64,000 nucleotides of DNA from Cercophora sp. LCS_1 (lineage: Eukaryota > Ascomycota > Sordariomycetes > Sordariales > Lasiosphaeriaceae), in assembly GCA_036250225.1 (NCBI GenBank), contig JAPZLL010000008.1, positions 1,054,001 to 1,118,000 on the forward strand. The letters run 5' to 3'. Positions within the stretch are counted from its first letter, which is position 1; every line of letters starts with the position of its first letter. The translations under genes were made by a program, and so were the position numbers. Of this stretch, positions 10,243 to 20,331 are shown piece by piece. The notes under the pieces were generated by a model. The model searched no databases. It worked only from the letters and a program-made list of their open reading frames with translations, and had not been told where the DNA came from.

Positions 10243-11531
10243 TCATGTACCTTCAAACTTGATCTTCAGCCCCTGAACCGCAAAATCACTAATAGCAGCG
10301 AGGTTTGCAAACGACATGATCTTCAAAACACTGATATCCAGCCCCCAAACCGCCTTCCACCAACTGCGCAGCTCGACAGCAGCCAGGCTGTCGAATCCAA
10401 TATCAACGAACGAACGAGCGAGGTCGACGTCGGCACCGTCTTCGACCGGTTTCAGCAGAAGATTAAAGGCCCACACGGCAACCTCAGTGGCGATGAAGGT
10501 GCTCGTGGCCGGATCGTGCAGCTTGTCAAGGTTGGCAGGGAGCGTGCTGACGAAGCGACGCAGATTAGTCCCAAGATCGGTGCTGCCGACAGCATTCGCG
10601 TCGCCGCCTGCTCCGTCTCGGGCATCTTGGTTCGAGTAGGCGATCAGTCGACGATCAAGGAAGGAAACGCCACTGCGGAAGGTGTCGCTCAGAGCGGGGC
10701 TTGACCGGAACCCGGTGATGATTTGGGCTGGCTCAGTGAACCCATCTCCACCAGCTGTGACTTCTGGGCTCGCGGGGTGCGGCGCAAAGGTTGCAATGGT
10801 GGTGGCCTGAAACAACTCCCGCTGCGAGAGGATGGCGCCCTCGAGCCATTTGGATCGCTCCAGGACCTTGGTGTTTTCCGAGGTCCAGCCGATGCCCTCG
10901 ACGGCTCCTACGTCGATGACCGAGGCGGTTAGGTGTTGCTGGTGCCGATACTGCACAAATGCGTCCGTGAAGGTATTGGCCGCGGCATAGTTGGCCTGGC
11001 CGGGCATGCCAATCATGCCGCATATGGAACTGAACAAGACGAAGAAATCCAGCTCCAGACCCTGAGCCGCCTCGTGCAGATTCCAGGTGCCCTTGGCCTT
11101 GGGACCAGTTGCCTCTTTCCGCTCGGGCAGGTTCATGGCCAAGAGCGATGCGTCCCGAAGAACCATGGACAGATTTAATATCCCCCTGACTGGTGCTGGT
11201 GACGCCGAGATGGCTTTCTTGACCTCTTCCAGGCGCGAGACGTCTCCCTTGGCCATGGTGACGGTACAGCCTCTGAAGCCAAACCTGATGGGCTGCGAAG
11301 CTCGTCCTGCATGGAGAAGGGAATCATGCGGCCGACGAAAACCTGATTCTGGTGGACCACATATTCCATCTCACGCAGATGCGTCTCGGCAGTCTGGTTC
11401 CGCCTCCTAAAGTGCGCAAACACGTCGGCAGTTAGAGCCAGACTGCTGTAATCGAGAGCGCCTGCTTCGCATGCCGCCAGATCGGCGCCGAATTCCGTAC
11501 GGGATGTTCGAGAAGCGCCGATGGCGAGCAC
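10243..11531 (-). pseudogene. Truncated highly-reducing polyketide synthase relic (ER start, KR half, ACP)
   Basis: Only the C-terminal remains of a type I highly-reducing PKS survive. Reading from 11531 downward, the first part matches the linker before and the very start of an enoylreductase (SRTEFGADLAACE, DVFAHFRRRNQT, then REMEYVVHQNQVFVGR). Near 11290 the sequence jumps, with a frame change, into the middle of a ketoreductase (RGCTVTMAKGDVSRLEEV). The KR then keeps its catalytic S...Y-x3-N in VLFSSICGM and ANYAAANTF but lacks its NADPH-binding start. The acyl carrier protein at the end has DIGFDSLAAVELR, whose serine (near 10388) is the phosphopantetheine site. KS, AT, DH and the ER body are absent. 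So the gene was internally deleted and cut off at its 5' side. The frame 10243-11256 is still open, so decay of this part may be recent or it may be constrained. Confidence 0.85.
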
Positions 11532-11547
11532 ATACCGTGGGTCTCGG

Positions 11548-12806
11548 CACCCGACCTACTGGAGAAACGACACTCGCTGTACGCTATCCGACCGCGGATG
11601 ATATTCCTGAATGAATACATCATGAAGGACTTATTCGTTGGGGCCATGCCGTTTAGCGACAAGCACCGGGCCATGGTCCGCATCCGGGCGCCTCTCTTCA
11701 ATCCGATCACCGTCCGGGCAGCTGTACGCCTGCTGCCGACTTCGACCGTCTATAGTCTCTATGAAATGGCCAACGGCGGTGATGTCCTCGACCATGTCAT
11801 GCTGGTATTCACCTGTGCATACTTCGCCCTGATATACGGAACTTCTCTTGATGCCTTCCGGCCCAGCTATGTCCGGGACACAAAGTCCTTGTTCGCCTTG
11901 CTCGGGGCCACCTTCAGCCCCGACTGCTCCATCGCCGATATTTTCCCAGCTTTGGAGTACGTGCCTGGCGTTTCTTGGATGCTGAAGGGGAGAGCGGCAG
12001 CCCTGCTAAGCCCACTCATCTCGGGAACCAAAGGACGTGTTGAGGAAGCCCTTCGCATTCCTTCGTGGAAAGCCGTCCAGGCTGTCCGCGCAAAGCCTCC
12101 GCCGGATACGACGACTGACGAGTTCTGCATCAGCTTGATGGAGCTCGAGGCCGTGCCAGCGGCCATGAGCTTGACCATGTGCGGCATCATGAAGAGGTCG
12201 CTCGAGCAGCCCGACGCCATGGCCAAGGTTCGGGCCGGGCTGGACCGCCAAGTCGGCCCTGGTCGGTTGCCAACACAAGACGACATTCCGCACCTGCCCT
12301 ACTTCAACGCCTTCATCCAAGAGACCATACGACTCGGCAACCTCACGCCCCTGAGCCTCCCTCGTGCGCCCGTTCACGACGATGAGCACATAGGCTATCG
12401 CATCCCCAAAGACCCCTTGGTCTTCGCCTTTCAACACGGCCTGAACACAGACGAAACGATCTTCAAGAACCCCATGGTCTTTGACCCCTCCCGCTGGATC
12501 GACTACCCAACGCTGCCCAAGCCCGCACTCTTCGGCTTCGGCAAAAGAGCCTGTCCTGGCAAGGCCTTTGTGGCGGATACCATAGCGTTGACAATGGCGA
12601 GGATGCTGTGGGGTTACGACTTCAAGTTTCGCAAGGATGCGCAGGTGCACAAATTTGTGGACAATTTGACCTTCCATATTGACTCAACGGAAAATGTTGA
12701 GTACGCGTGCAAGAGCGATGCACATTGGGCTCTGATAGAGCAAGCGCACAAGGATGCGGATGTTGAGCTTAGTGCTTCGTTGGAGGAGGTTCGTGCACTG
12801 TTTTAG
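11548..12806 (+). pseudogene. Cytochrome P450 lacking its N-terminus
   Basis: A fungal P450 (OrdA/CYP620-like by motif spacing) with about the first 90 residues gone. Homology begins at DLLEKR (11553) and continues YAIRPRM; the first ATG is at 11598, giving 402 residues against about 500 normally, so the membrane anchor and proline hinge are missing. The K-helix ExxR is ETIR, the PERF-like region is FDPSRW, and the haem ligand loop is FGFGKRACPGKAF with its cysteine intact. The I-helix oxygen-activation motif (usually AGxDT) is not recognisable: ELEAVPAAMS stands in its place. The open frame extends upstream without ATG into the antisense of the PKS relic. A haem-binding core with no anchor and a poor I-helix is unlikely to work as a normal monooxygenase, though no internal stop exists. 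Confidence 0.82.
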
Positions 12807-12863
12807 CTGTTAGCATCAAATGAGATAAGAATGGAAGAGTTCCTTGACGTTGTCTCAAACTGG

Positions 12864-12962
12864 GTGCTGGCTGCCGCAACGAGGTTGGTCTTGCGCCATT
12901 AGATCTGTGGGGAGGCGTGGAGACGTTGGAGCAGAACGTCTGAGGTTGTCAAAAGCAGGCAA
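12864..12962 (+). pseudogene. Decayed 3' fragment of a second threonine aldolase-like gene
   Basis: About 100 bases align by eye with the 3' end of the intact PLP-enzyme gene (2588-2690) at roughly four in five positions. The fragment encodes VLAAATRLVLRH, then a stop where the intact gene has glutamine (TAG for CAG), then ICGEAW, then a one-base deletion breaks the frame. The matching blocks include GAGG, TTGGAGCAG and AAAGCAGG. It lies 58 bases beyond the P450 stop, on the same strand. It shows that a second copy once sat here and was truncated and mutated. Confidence 0.75.
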
Positions 12963-13614
12963 GTTTGAGAGCCAGGGAGGCGAGTAACGGTCCAATTGAA
13001 ACCTGGCATGTGTGGCATAATCAAACCCCGGGAAGCATCCATGTGTGTGACGGGATGAAGCTGCGGTCATGTATGTGCGGCGTTCCCGTCTGGGTTGTGC
13101 CCTTATTGGCCGACATTGCCCCTACGTCTCTATTTCCCGTCGGTGATCACTAAACCGTAACCACACTCTCGGGTCGGAAAGTCATGGGTAACTATGCTTA
13201 AACGTCCACCACGACAGCCGGGCCTTGGCAAGATTCAATGGCCTTTTATTGTTATTATATTCGGGGAGGGAGACGGTTCGTAAAAGTGTTTACGTGAAAA
13301 TGTCACCCAATTGGTCGATTGACAGGTGCAGTCAACTGCGGATCCGGAGCCACTGTGAAAGCCGCTGCAAACCGTCGCTCTACCCCGCGATACGATAAGA
13401 TAGCAGGCTGATAAAATCTCGTTGGCCAATAATGGCTACCGATTGAAATTTTAGTGGACCGCGGGGTCTCACCCCACCATAAAATTCAGACTGGCCACCC
13501 CGCCTTCCGGCTTCGCTGCGTGAGTTGGTGAATTGATCCATCGATTCCCGCCAGTGTTACTGGCTCTCTGCCAACCGGTCATCCCTCGCTGTGCACTCCT
13601 TGTGTTCGCTCGAA
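12963..13614 (+). promoter_or_regulatory. Upstream region of the FGAM synthase gene
   Basis: These 652 bases hold no recognisable gene and presumably carry the promoter and 5' leader of the purine gene at 13615. No clear TATA box or purine-factor site was identified with confidence. Confidence 0.4.
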
Positions 13615-16600
13615 ATGGCGAACCTCACGCTTTCCGGGGAGTCGTGCTTCACTCCGTCCGAGGCCGACAAGCTGCGCGACCTGATCAACAAGGTCGCCCC
13701 CATCAAGGTTTCGACTCTCTCGGGCGTCTGGGTCTACTATGTCCGCATCGAGGGCGATGCCGCTACTGCACAGCAGCAGCTTGCCCAGCTGCTTCCTTTG
13801 CCCACTGACTCTAACGCCTCGGCTCCTGCTCTGACGCACATTGGCCACGGCCGCAAGTGGTATGTGACGCCGCGCTATAACTCGCCGTGGAGCACCAAGG
13901 CCACCAGCATCGCCCACGTCTGCGGCTTCGAGAAGGACATCCACCGCATCGAGCGTGGTCGCATCATCACGGCCGAGTTTGGGCAGCCGTACAACGACAA
14001 AACGGTCCCCTTCAAGGATGTCTTGTACGACCGCATGACGGAGCACCTGACTGCGGATGCCCCAGATCTGGATGTTATGTTTGCCGAGGGACAACCTCAG
14101 CCGTTGGAGGTTGTCGACATTTTTGCTGCAGGTCAGAACCCCGTCCAGGTGCTGCAGGACTACAACAAGAAGCGTGGCTTGGCGCTCGACCCCTCTGAGA
14201 TTGAGTACCTGGTCGACCAGTTCACCAAGCTGGGACGTCCGCCGCACGACATTGAACTTTTCATGTTTGCTCAAGTCAACTCGGAGCATTGCCGTCACAA
14301 ACAGTTCAACGCCAACTGGACCATCGATGGCATCTCCAAGCCGTCTAGTCTCTTTGAGATGATCAGGAATACTCACAAGACGACTCCTGACTTTACCGTA
14401 TCGGCCTACAGCGACAACGCGGCCGTTATTGAGGGCAAGGACGTCAACTTCTGGTCTCCGGATTATTCCACTGGCTCGTGGAAGTTGAACAAGGAGCTGA
14501 TCCATGTTCTCGCCAAGGTCGAGACTCACAACCATCCGACCGCCATCGCTCCCTTCCCTGGTGCCGCCACTGGCTCTGGCGGTGAAATCAGAGACGAGGG
14601 CGCCGTCGGAAGAGGTTCAATGCCAAAGGCTGGCCTCTGCGGTTTCTGGGTCTCTGACCTGCTTATTCCCGACCACCGGGCCCCCTGGGAGATTGATGTC
14701 GGCCGCCCCGCCCACTACGCCAGCAGTCTCGACATCATGCTGGAGGCTCCTATCGGCAGTGCCAGATTCAACAACGAGTTTGGCCGTCCCTGCCTTACCG
14801 GTACCTTCCGTACCCTTCTCACCGCGGATGACACCAAGGTGGAAGGAGAATTCCGCGGCTACCACAAGCCTATCATGATTGCTGGCGGTGTCGGCACTGT
14901 CCGCGAGAAACATGCCCTCAAGGACCCCAAGGATGTGCAGGAAGGCGCTCACGTCATTGTTCTTGGCGGCCCAGCCATGTTGATTGGCCTTGGTGGTGGT
15001 GCAGCATCCAGCAACGCCTCTGGGGAGGGTAACGCCGACTTGGACTTTGATAGTGTTCAGCGTGGTAATCCTGAGATGGAGCGCCGCGCCCAGATGGTCA
15101 TCAACACCTGCGTTGCTCTTGGCGCGCAGAACCCGATCGCTATGATTCACGACGTCGGAGCTGGCGGTCTGTCCAACGCTCTCCCTGAGCTTGTCCGAGA
15201 TGCTGGCTTTGGTGGACGCTTCGAGCTCCGCCAGGTTGAGAGTGTCGACCGAAGCATGAGCCCGCTTCAGATATGGTGCAACGAGGCCCAGGAACGTTAT
15301 GTCATTCTTGTCAACGCCGACGGAATGGAAAGATTCACCAGCATTTGCCGTAAGTTTGGTCTAAGTTATATTAAAAACTCGACTGACATGAAAAATAGGA
15401 AGGGAACGTTGCGGCTTCTCCGATGTCGGCACTGTCCTTTCTAGGGAGTCTGACCGCGTCTCCAAGCTCATCTTGAGCGACAAAGAATCAAAGGAATACC
15501 CACGCCCAATCGATGTTCCTATGGACGTGCTCTTCCCCAAAGGCCGCAAGCTGGAGCGTATCGTGGACTCCAAGAAGCCCAGCTGGCCGGTGTTCGATTC
15601 GGCCGCCAGCCTCAAGGGAGCCGTTTCTGAATCAGCAACTGATTCGGACCTTTTCAAACAGGCTGTCCAGAGAGTCTTCTGGATGCCTTCGGTCGGTTCC
15701 AAGTCCTTCCTCATCACAATTGCCGACAGAACCGTTGGTGGTCTCTCGGTCCGTGACCAAATGGTTGGTCCCTGGCAGACTCCCGTGGCCGATGTTGCCG
15801 TCACTGCCTCATCATTCAGCTTGAATGGCATGAAGACGGGTGAAGCGATGGCCATGGGTGAGAAGCCGACTCTTGCTCTCATTTCGCCTGCTGCTTCGGC
15901 TAGAATGGCAGTTGCTGAGAGTTTGTTGAACCTTGGTGCCGCAGACATCGTGGGTGGCGGCCACCGTGGTGACCTCAAGCGCGTTAAACTTTCGGCCAAC
16001 TGGATGGCGGCCGTCAATCACCCAGGTGAGGGTGCTGCTCTTTATGAGGCTGTCGAGGCCATTGGCATGGAGCTCTGCCCTCAGCTTGGCATCAGCATCC
16101 CTGTCGGCAAGGATTCTACATCGATGAAGGCGTCTTGGAAGGACGAGGAGACCAAGAAGAGCGTCACCGCTCCTGTTTCAGTTGTCATCTCTGCCTTCTC
16201 TCTTGTCGAGGACATCAGACGCACCTGGAATCCCCAGCTTCGCCGCGTCGAGGAAGTTGGCGAGACCATTCTCCTGTTTGTCGACTTAGCTCAAGGCCGA
16301 AAGGCAATGGGTGGTTCCGCATTCGCGCAATCCCTAGGTGCCATTGGCCACGAGGCTCCGGATGTGCGCGATGTGGATCTTCTCAAGGACTACTTTGATG
16401 CGCTCGCCCAGCTGCACGAGAGCGGCATCGTCCTCGCCTACCACGATAAATCCGACGGTGGTCTCCTCACCACCGTTGCCGAGATGATGTTTGCCGGTCG
16501 TTGCGGCGTTGACTTGGCCGTTGAGACTGTTGCAGCCTCCAACAGCCTGGTTGACATCACCGATGCCCTTTTCAACGAGGAGTTGGGTGCTGTTTTCCAG

Positions 16601-17740
16601 GTCAAGAAGTCGGACGAGATCAACTTCAAGAGGTGTTTCGCCACCTGCGGTCCTCCTGCTGGCCTGATCAAGAAGATTGGCTTCGTTCAGCCCACTTCCA
16701 AGCAGTCGCTCACCATTCGCTATGCCGAGGAGACTCCCTTCGCGGTCCTTGACAGGGCCGAGATGCAGCAGTGGTGGACCAAGACGTCGTATGAGATGCA
16801 GAAGCTTAGAGACACGCCGGCGTGCGCTGAGTCTGAGTATGCTGCCATCGTCGACAACAAGGACCCCGGTCTCTCATACAACCTCACTTTCTCACCCGCT
16901 GAGAATATCGTGCCCTTGACCGCCTCCATCACCGGTTTCTTTGGCAAGAGCCCTCGTGTTGCCATCCTACGCGAGCAGGGTGTCAACGGGTACGCCGAGA
17001 TGGCCTTTGCCTTCCGCGCAGCCGGTTTCGATGCTGTCGATGTTCACATGACTGACATCATCGCTGGTCGCTCCCTGTCCGACTTTGTTGGTCTTGCGGC
17101 GTGCGGAGGTTTCTCGTATGGTGATGTCTTGGGAGCCGGTCAGGGCTGGGCCAAGTCCATCCTGCTCCACGACAGGGCCCGTCGCGAGTTGGCCGAGTTC
17201 TTCAAGAGGAAGGATACCTTTAGCTTGGGTGTCTGCAACGGCTGCCAAATGCTCTCTCGCCTGAAGGAGCTTATCCCCGGCGCCGAAGATTTCCCAACGT
17301 TCGTGGACAACGCGTCGTCCCAGTTCGAGGCTCGTTACAGCATGGTCAGGATTGAGGACAACCCGAGCCGCCCTTCGGTCTTCTTCAACGGCATGAACGG
17401 CTCGTCTTTGCCGATTGTCGTGTCACACGGCGAGGGCCGAGCTGAGTTCTCTTCGCCAGCATCGTTCCAGGCGCTCACAGATGCTGGCGGTGTCGCTCTT
17501 CGCTATGTCGATAACCGTCTCAACGTGACGGAGGAGTATCCCTTTAACCCCAACGGCAGCCCTGCCGGTATTGCCGGTGTGTCCAGCAAGGATGGTCGTG
17601 TCTTGGTCATGATGCCGCATCCCGAGCGAACAATCCTTGCAGATGTGACGAGCTATGCGCCGTCCAACCAGCTGGAGGAGTGGGGCGAGTTTGGCCCCTG
17701 GTTGAGGCTGTTTAGAAGCGCCAGGAGATGGGTGGGTTGA
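13615..17740 (+). CDS. ADE6: Phosphoribosylformylglycinamidine synthase (FGAM synthase)
   Basis: The fourth enzyme of de novo purine synthesis, making formylglycinamidine ribonucleotide from FGAR, glutamine and ATP in the cytosol. Exon 1 is 13615-15349, a 49-base intron 15350-15398 (GTAAGT...AAATAG), exon 2 15399-17740. The product is 1358 residues, the normal length of the single-chain eukaryotic enzyme. The N-terminal PurS-like domain is followed by the FGAR-binding linker, two AIRS/PurM-like ATP domains (SEHCRHKQF, KVETHNHPTAI, then HDVGAGGLSNA and DKSDGG), and the C-terminal glutamine amidotransferase. In the latter, the nucleophile C1191 is in GVCNGCQML and the partners H1319 and E1321 in PHPER. 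The ATG chosen starts MANLTLSGES with context CGAAATGG. Every catalytic motif is intact. A housekeeping gene, named for yeast ADE6. Confidence 0.97.
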
Positions 17741-18260
17741 TAGAAGGAATCAAAGATAATCTGCTTCTTGTGTATATAGGCGTTAGACAGAGACAATTCT
17801 CATTACATTACGTATCACTGTACGTTTTGCAACAGCCCCGCCAAGACCGTCGGGGATGGTGGCCGACGGGAATAACAGAGTCATTCCCGTGTCCTGGCAA
17901 ATCGGCCACGTCAATCGATGTGTCGGCTCCTCAAACAAGGGTTATAAACACGACCTCGCGGTCTTCAAGTTTGCTATTACTCCCATGATTACGACTATTT
18001 GAGACAATACATTCTACAAGCCACTATTTACGACCGCCCGAGGCGACAGGTGACAACCGCCTCGTGCAGCCCAACCTGAACGTCACCTCGTCGATCATCG
18101 AAGGATCCAAAGGATTCCAACCTCCCCACTCAGAAAAAAAACATACTATAACTCGCTTCCCCTCTCGACCATATCCCTTTTTCGACCACAGTCATCTCAT
18201 CTTTTCAACCATAACACAACAACCATCAATAGCAACCATCAGATTTACAGAAAATCAAAA
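17741..18260. other. Intergenic: FGAM synthase 3' end and M20 gene promoter
   Basis: 520 bases with no gene. The part nearest 18261 is pyrimidine-rich and CA-rich (CATAACACAACAACCATC), typical of a fungal 5' leader just before the start codon. Confidence 0.45.
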
Positions 18261-19298
18261 ATGGACCACCCCATAATCCCCCTCCTAACCACGCTCATGT
18301 CCACCCCCTCCACAACAGCCCACGAATCCCCCATCGGCCTCCTCCTCCAATCCCACCTCCTCTCCCTCGGGTACACCGTCGAACGCATCCCCATCGCTCC
18401 CTCCTCTCCCCGCCACAACATCTACGCCTACCTCGGCAGCAGCCGCCAAACCCGCATCTTGCTAACCGCCCACATGGACACCGTCTCTCCGCACATCCCA
18501 CCGACCATCTCACCGAACCGTATCCACGGGCGTGGCTCCTCCGACGATCTTGGTCCCCTAGCCGCTCAAATCTTCGCGTTTGAATCTCTCCGCTCCAGCG
18601 GTCAAATTGCCGAGGGTGATGTAGCCCTCCTATTCGTGGTGGGCGAAGAAAATGGCGGAGCGGGTATGATTGCAGCAAATGAGATGGGAATAACATGGGA
18701 AGCGGGTATTTTCGCTGAGCCTACTGAGAGTATGCTAGCGCGGGGCCATAAGGGCCAGGTTGCGTTTGAGGTGACGGTGCAAGGGAAGGCGTGTCACTCT
18801 GGGTATCCGGAGAGAGGAAAAAGTGCCACCAGCACATTGGTGAAACTGTTGGGGGAGTTGGAAAGGCAAGAATGGGGTGTTTGTGAGGTGCTGGGACATG
18901 CGACATTTAATATTGGGGCGGTTGAGGGTGGGGAGGCGCACAACATCGTCGCGGGGAGGGCGAGGGCGGTTTGTGAGGTGCGGGTTGTGGACGGGGGGTT
19001 GGATGATACCACGAAAAAGGTGGAGAGGATTGTGGGAGGTTATGAGGGGGTTGAACTGAAGTGGATGTTTGAGTATCCGGAGGTTATGCTTGAGTGGGAG
19101 ATTGAGGGGTTTGAGAGCCAGGCTGTGGCTTTTGGGACGGATGTGCCGAGGTTGAAGGAGGATTTGTGTGGGAGGCGGGTGTTGTATGGACCGGGGTCGA
19201 TTTTGGTAGCACATGGACCGGATGAGTTTATTGCTGTGGATGAGTTGGTGGAGAGTATTGAGGGGTATAAAAAGCTGGTTTTGCATTTTCTCAAGTGA
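18261..19298 (+). CDS. M20 family metallo-deacetylase/peptidase (acetylornithine deacetylase-like)
   Basis: An intronless gene of 345 residues for a zinc-dependent amidohydrolase of the ArgE/DapE/M20 group, which removes acyl groups from amino acids or cleaves small peptides. The metal and catalytic residues are visible in order: H71 and D73 in LLTAHMDTVS, the bridging aspartate in GRGSSDD (about D95), the catalytic/metal glutamates in VVGEENGG (E129-E130), the carboxylate in FAEPTE, and the final histidine H318 in LVAHGPDEF. The dimerisation lid (KGQVAFEVTVQGKACHSGYP) sits in the middle as usual. The start has a strong A-rich leader (AAAATCAAAAATGG). The coding strand switches from C-rich in the first 390 bases to G-rich afterwards. 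Exact substrate is unknown; an arginine-pathway role is possible but not shown. Confidence 0.88.
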   Translation: MDHPIIPLLTTLMSTPSTTAHESPIGLLLQSHLLSLGYTVERIPIAPSSPRHNIYAYLGSSRQTRILLTAHMDTVSPHIPPTISPNRIHGRGSSDDLGPLAAQIFAFESLRSSGQIAEGDVALLFVVGEENGGAGMIAANEMGITWEAGIFAEPTESMLARGHKGQVAFEVTVQGKACHSGYPERGKSATSTLVKLLGELERQEWGVCEVLGHATFNIGAVEGGEAHNIVAGRARAVCEVRVVDGGLDDTTKKVERIVGGYEGVELKWMFEYPEVMLEWEIEGFESQAVAFGTDVPRLKEDLCGRRVLYGPGSILVAHGPDEFIAVDELVESIEGYKKLVLHFLK

Positions 19299-19877
19299 GA
19301 GGAATTAAATTGTTTGGCTCGTCGTGGCGGCGCACGCGTGCAGACCGCGGGGGGGTATGGCCAGGCGAGAGGTTCAACACTGGCATTTTCCTGTTCGCAA
19401 GTTCAAAGTCTCAAAAGGTGGCGACCGCAAATTGATTCAAAGAAAATATAAAATCGCAACGATGTTTGCGTGAGGAGAAAAATTTCAGCTCTGGTGGGGA
19501 TTTGAAAAACTCTTGTCGCGCTCAAGAAGTTGGCAGGAAGGAAGGAGGAAGGAACGCAGCGGTTTGCTTTGACTCTAGCGAGAGGGTTGCGAGATGGGAT
19601 GAAACAGTAAACAGCGCGCACGCTTTCCGACCAGAAAAGACAAAGCTTTTGATATATAGATTCTCGTCTTTCTCTTCCAAAATGCACAGCAGCTTGCACG
19701 AGACCCGGTTGTGTGGTATGGTCACGAATCTTTTCGTTCAATTCAGGAGCCCAATGTTTGCGATCCCCGACATGCCGACCTCACTGCTCTCACCAAGAAC
19801 CCCACTGCGAGTCTCCCCAGTGACCTTGAGCAGGGCTTGGTTAACCTTGACAGCTTGCCTTCCCTCGGACAAAAACC
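19299..19877. other. Intergenic with possible promoter for the 19.88 kb fragment
   Basis: No recognisable gene. A TATA-like GATATATAGA lies near 19655 and an A/C-rich stretch follows. An open frame reading from an ATG at 19681 is GC-neutral and lacks any family sign, so it is probably leader. Confidence 0.35.
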
Positions 19878-20277
19878 ATGGCCGGAACCAGCCCAGAGGA
19901 CTGGCACGAGCTTCTCCTAGCAAAGGCAGATCAGATCAGTGCCAACTTGACGCCTTGCATCGCCTCTCGACGGTCGCAGCAGCCGCCCCAGTTCGTCTGG
20001 GTGTCGTGTCCACCACAGTCACTCGAAGACTATTCCGATCCGATGATGGCCGTCGGCGGTCACCTCGTTAGTCACATCAATCACTCACTGCACCCTCACC
20101 ATCGACCCGGTGTCGCTCACAAACAACGAAGAATACGAAGCCTTTCTCGTTCGATCCGCAATGCTCGGGGTGTTCATTTTACGCCGTGTGCCTTTCGATG
20201 TCTTGGAAAACTGGCAAGGCAACGGACCAACGATCCAGCTACACGCTCTTCTATTTCTATGTGCGATTAAGTACTAA
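19878..20277 (+). pseudogene. Small gene of unknown function, apparently frameshifted
   Basis: From an ATG in good context (ACCATGGCC) the frame reads MAGTSPEDWHELLLAKADQI and later QFVWVSCPPQSLEDYSDPMM, then loses protein character after about residue 63. One base over, a second frame reads TIDPVSLTNNEEYEAFLVRS and ends FLCAIKY with a stop at 20277. Together they look like one short protein with a one-base shift between 20045 and 20095; a GT-AG intron there is hard to place because the only nearby AG is the GTTAG at 20067. I do not recognise the family. It may instead be a spliced gene whose junction I cannot see. Confidence 0.35.
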
Positions 20278-20331
20278 GGCATCTACGTGTAGAATTCGAA
20301 CAACCCCACGGCTGTCTATTAAGTGTTGTTC

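Noticed and set aside
13579..14535. 318-residue minus-strand frame inside FGAM synthase
   Set aside because: Antisense shadow of a highly conserved enzyme; no independent motifs.
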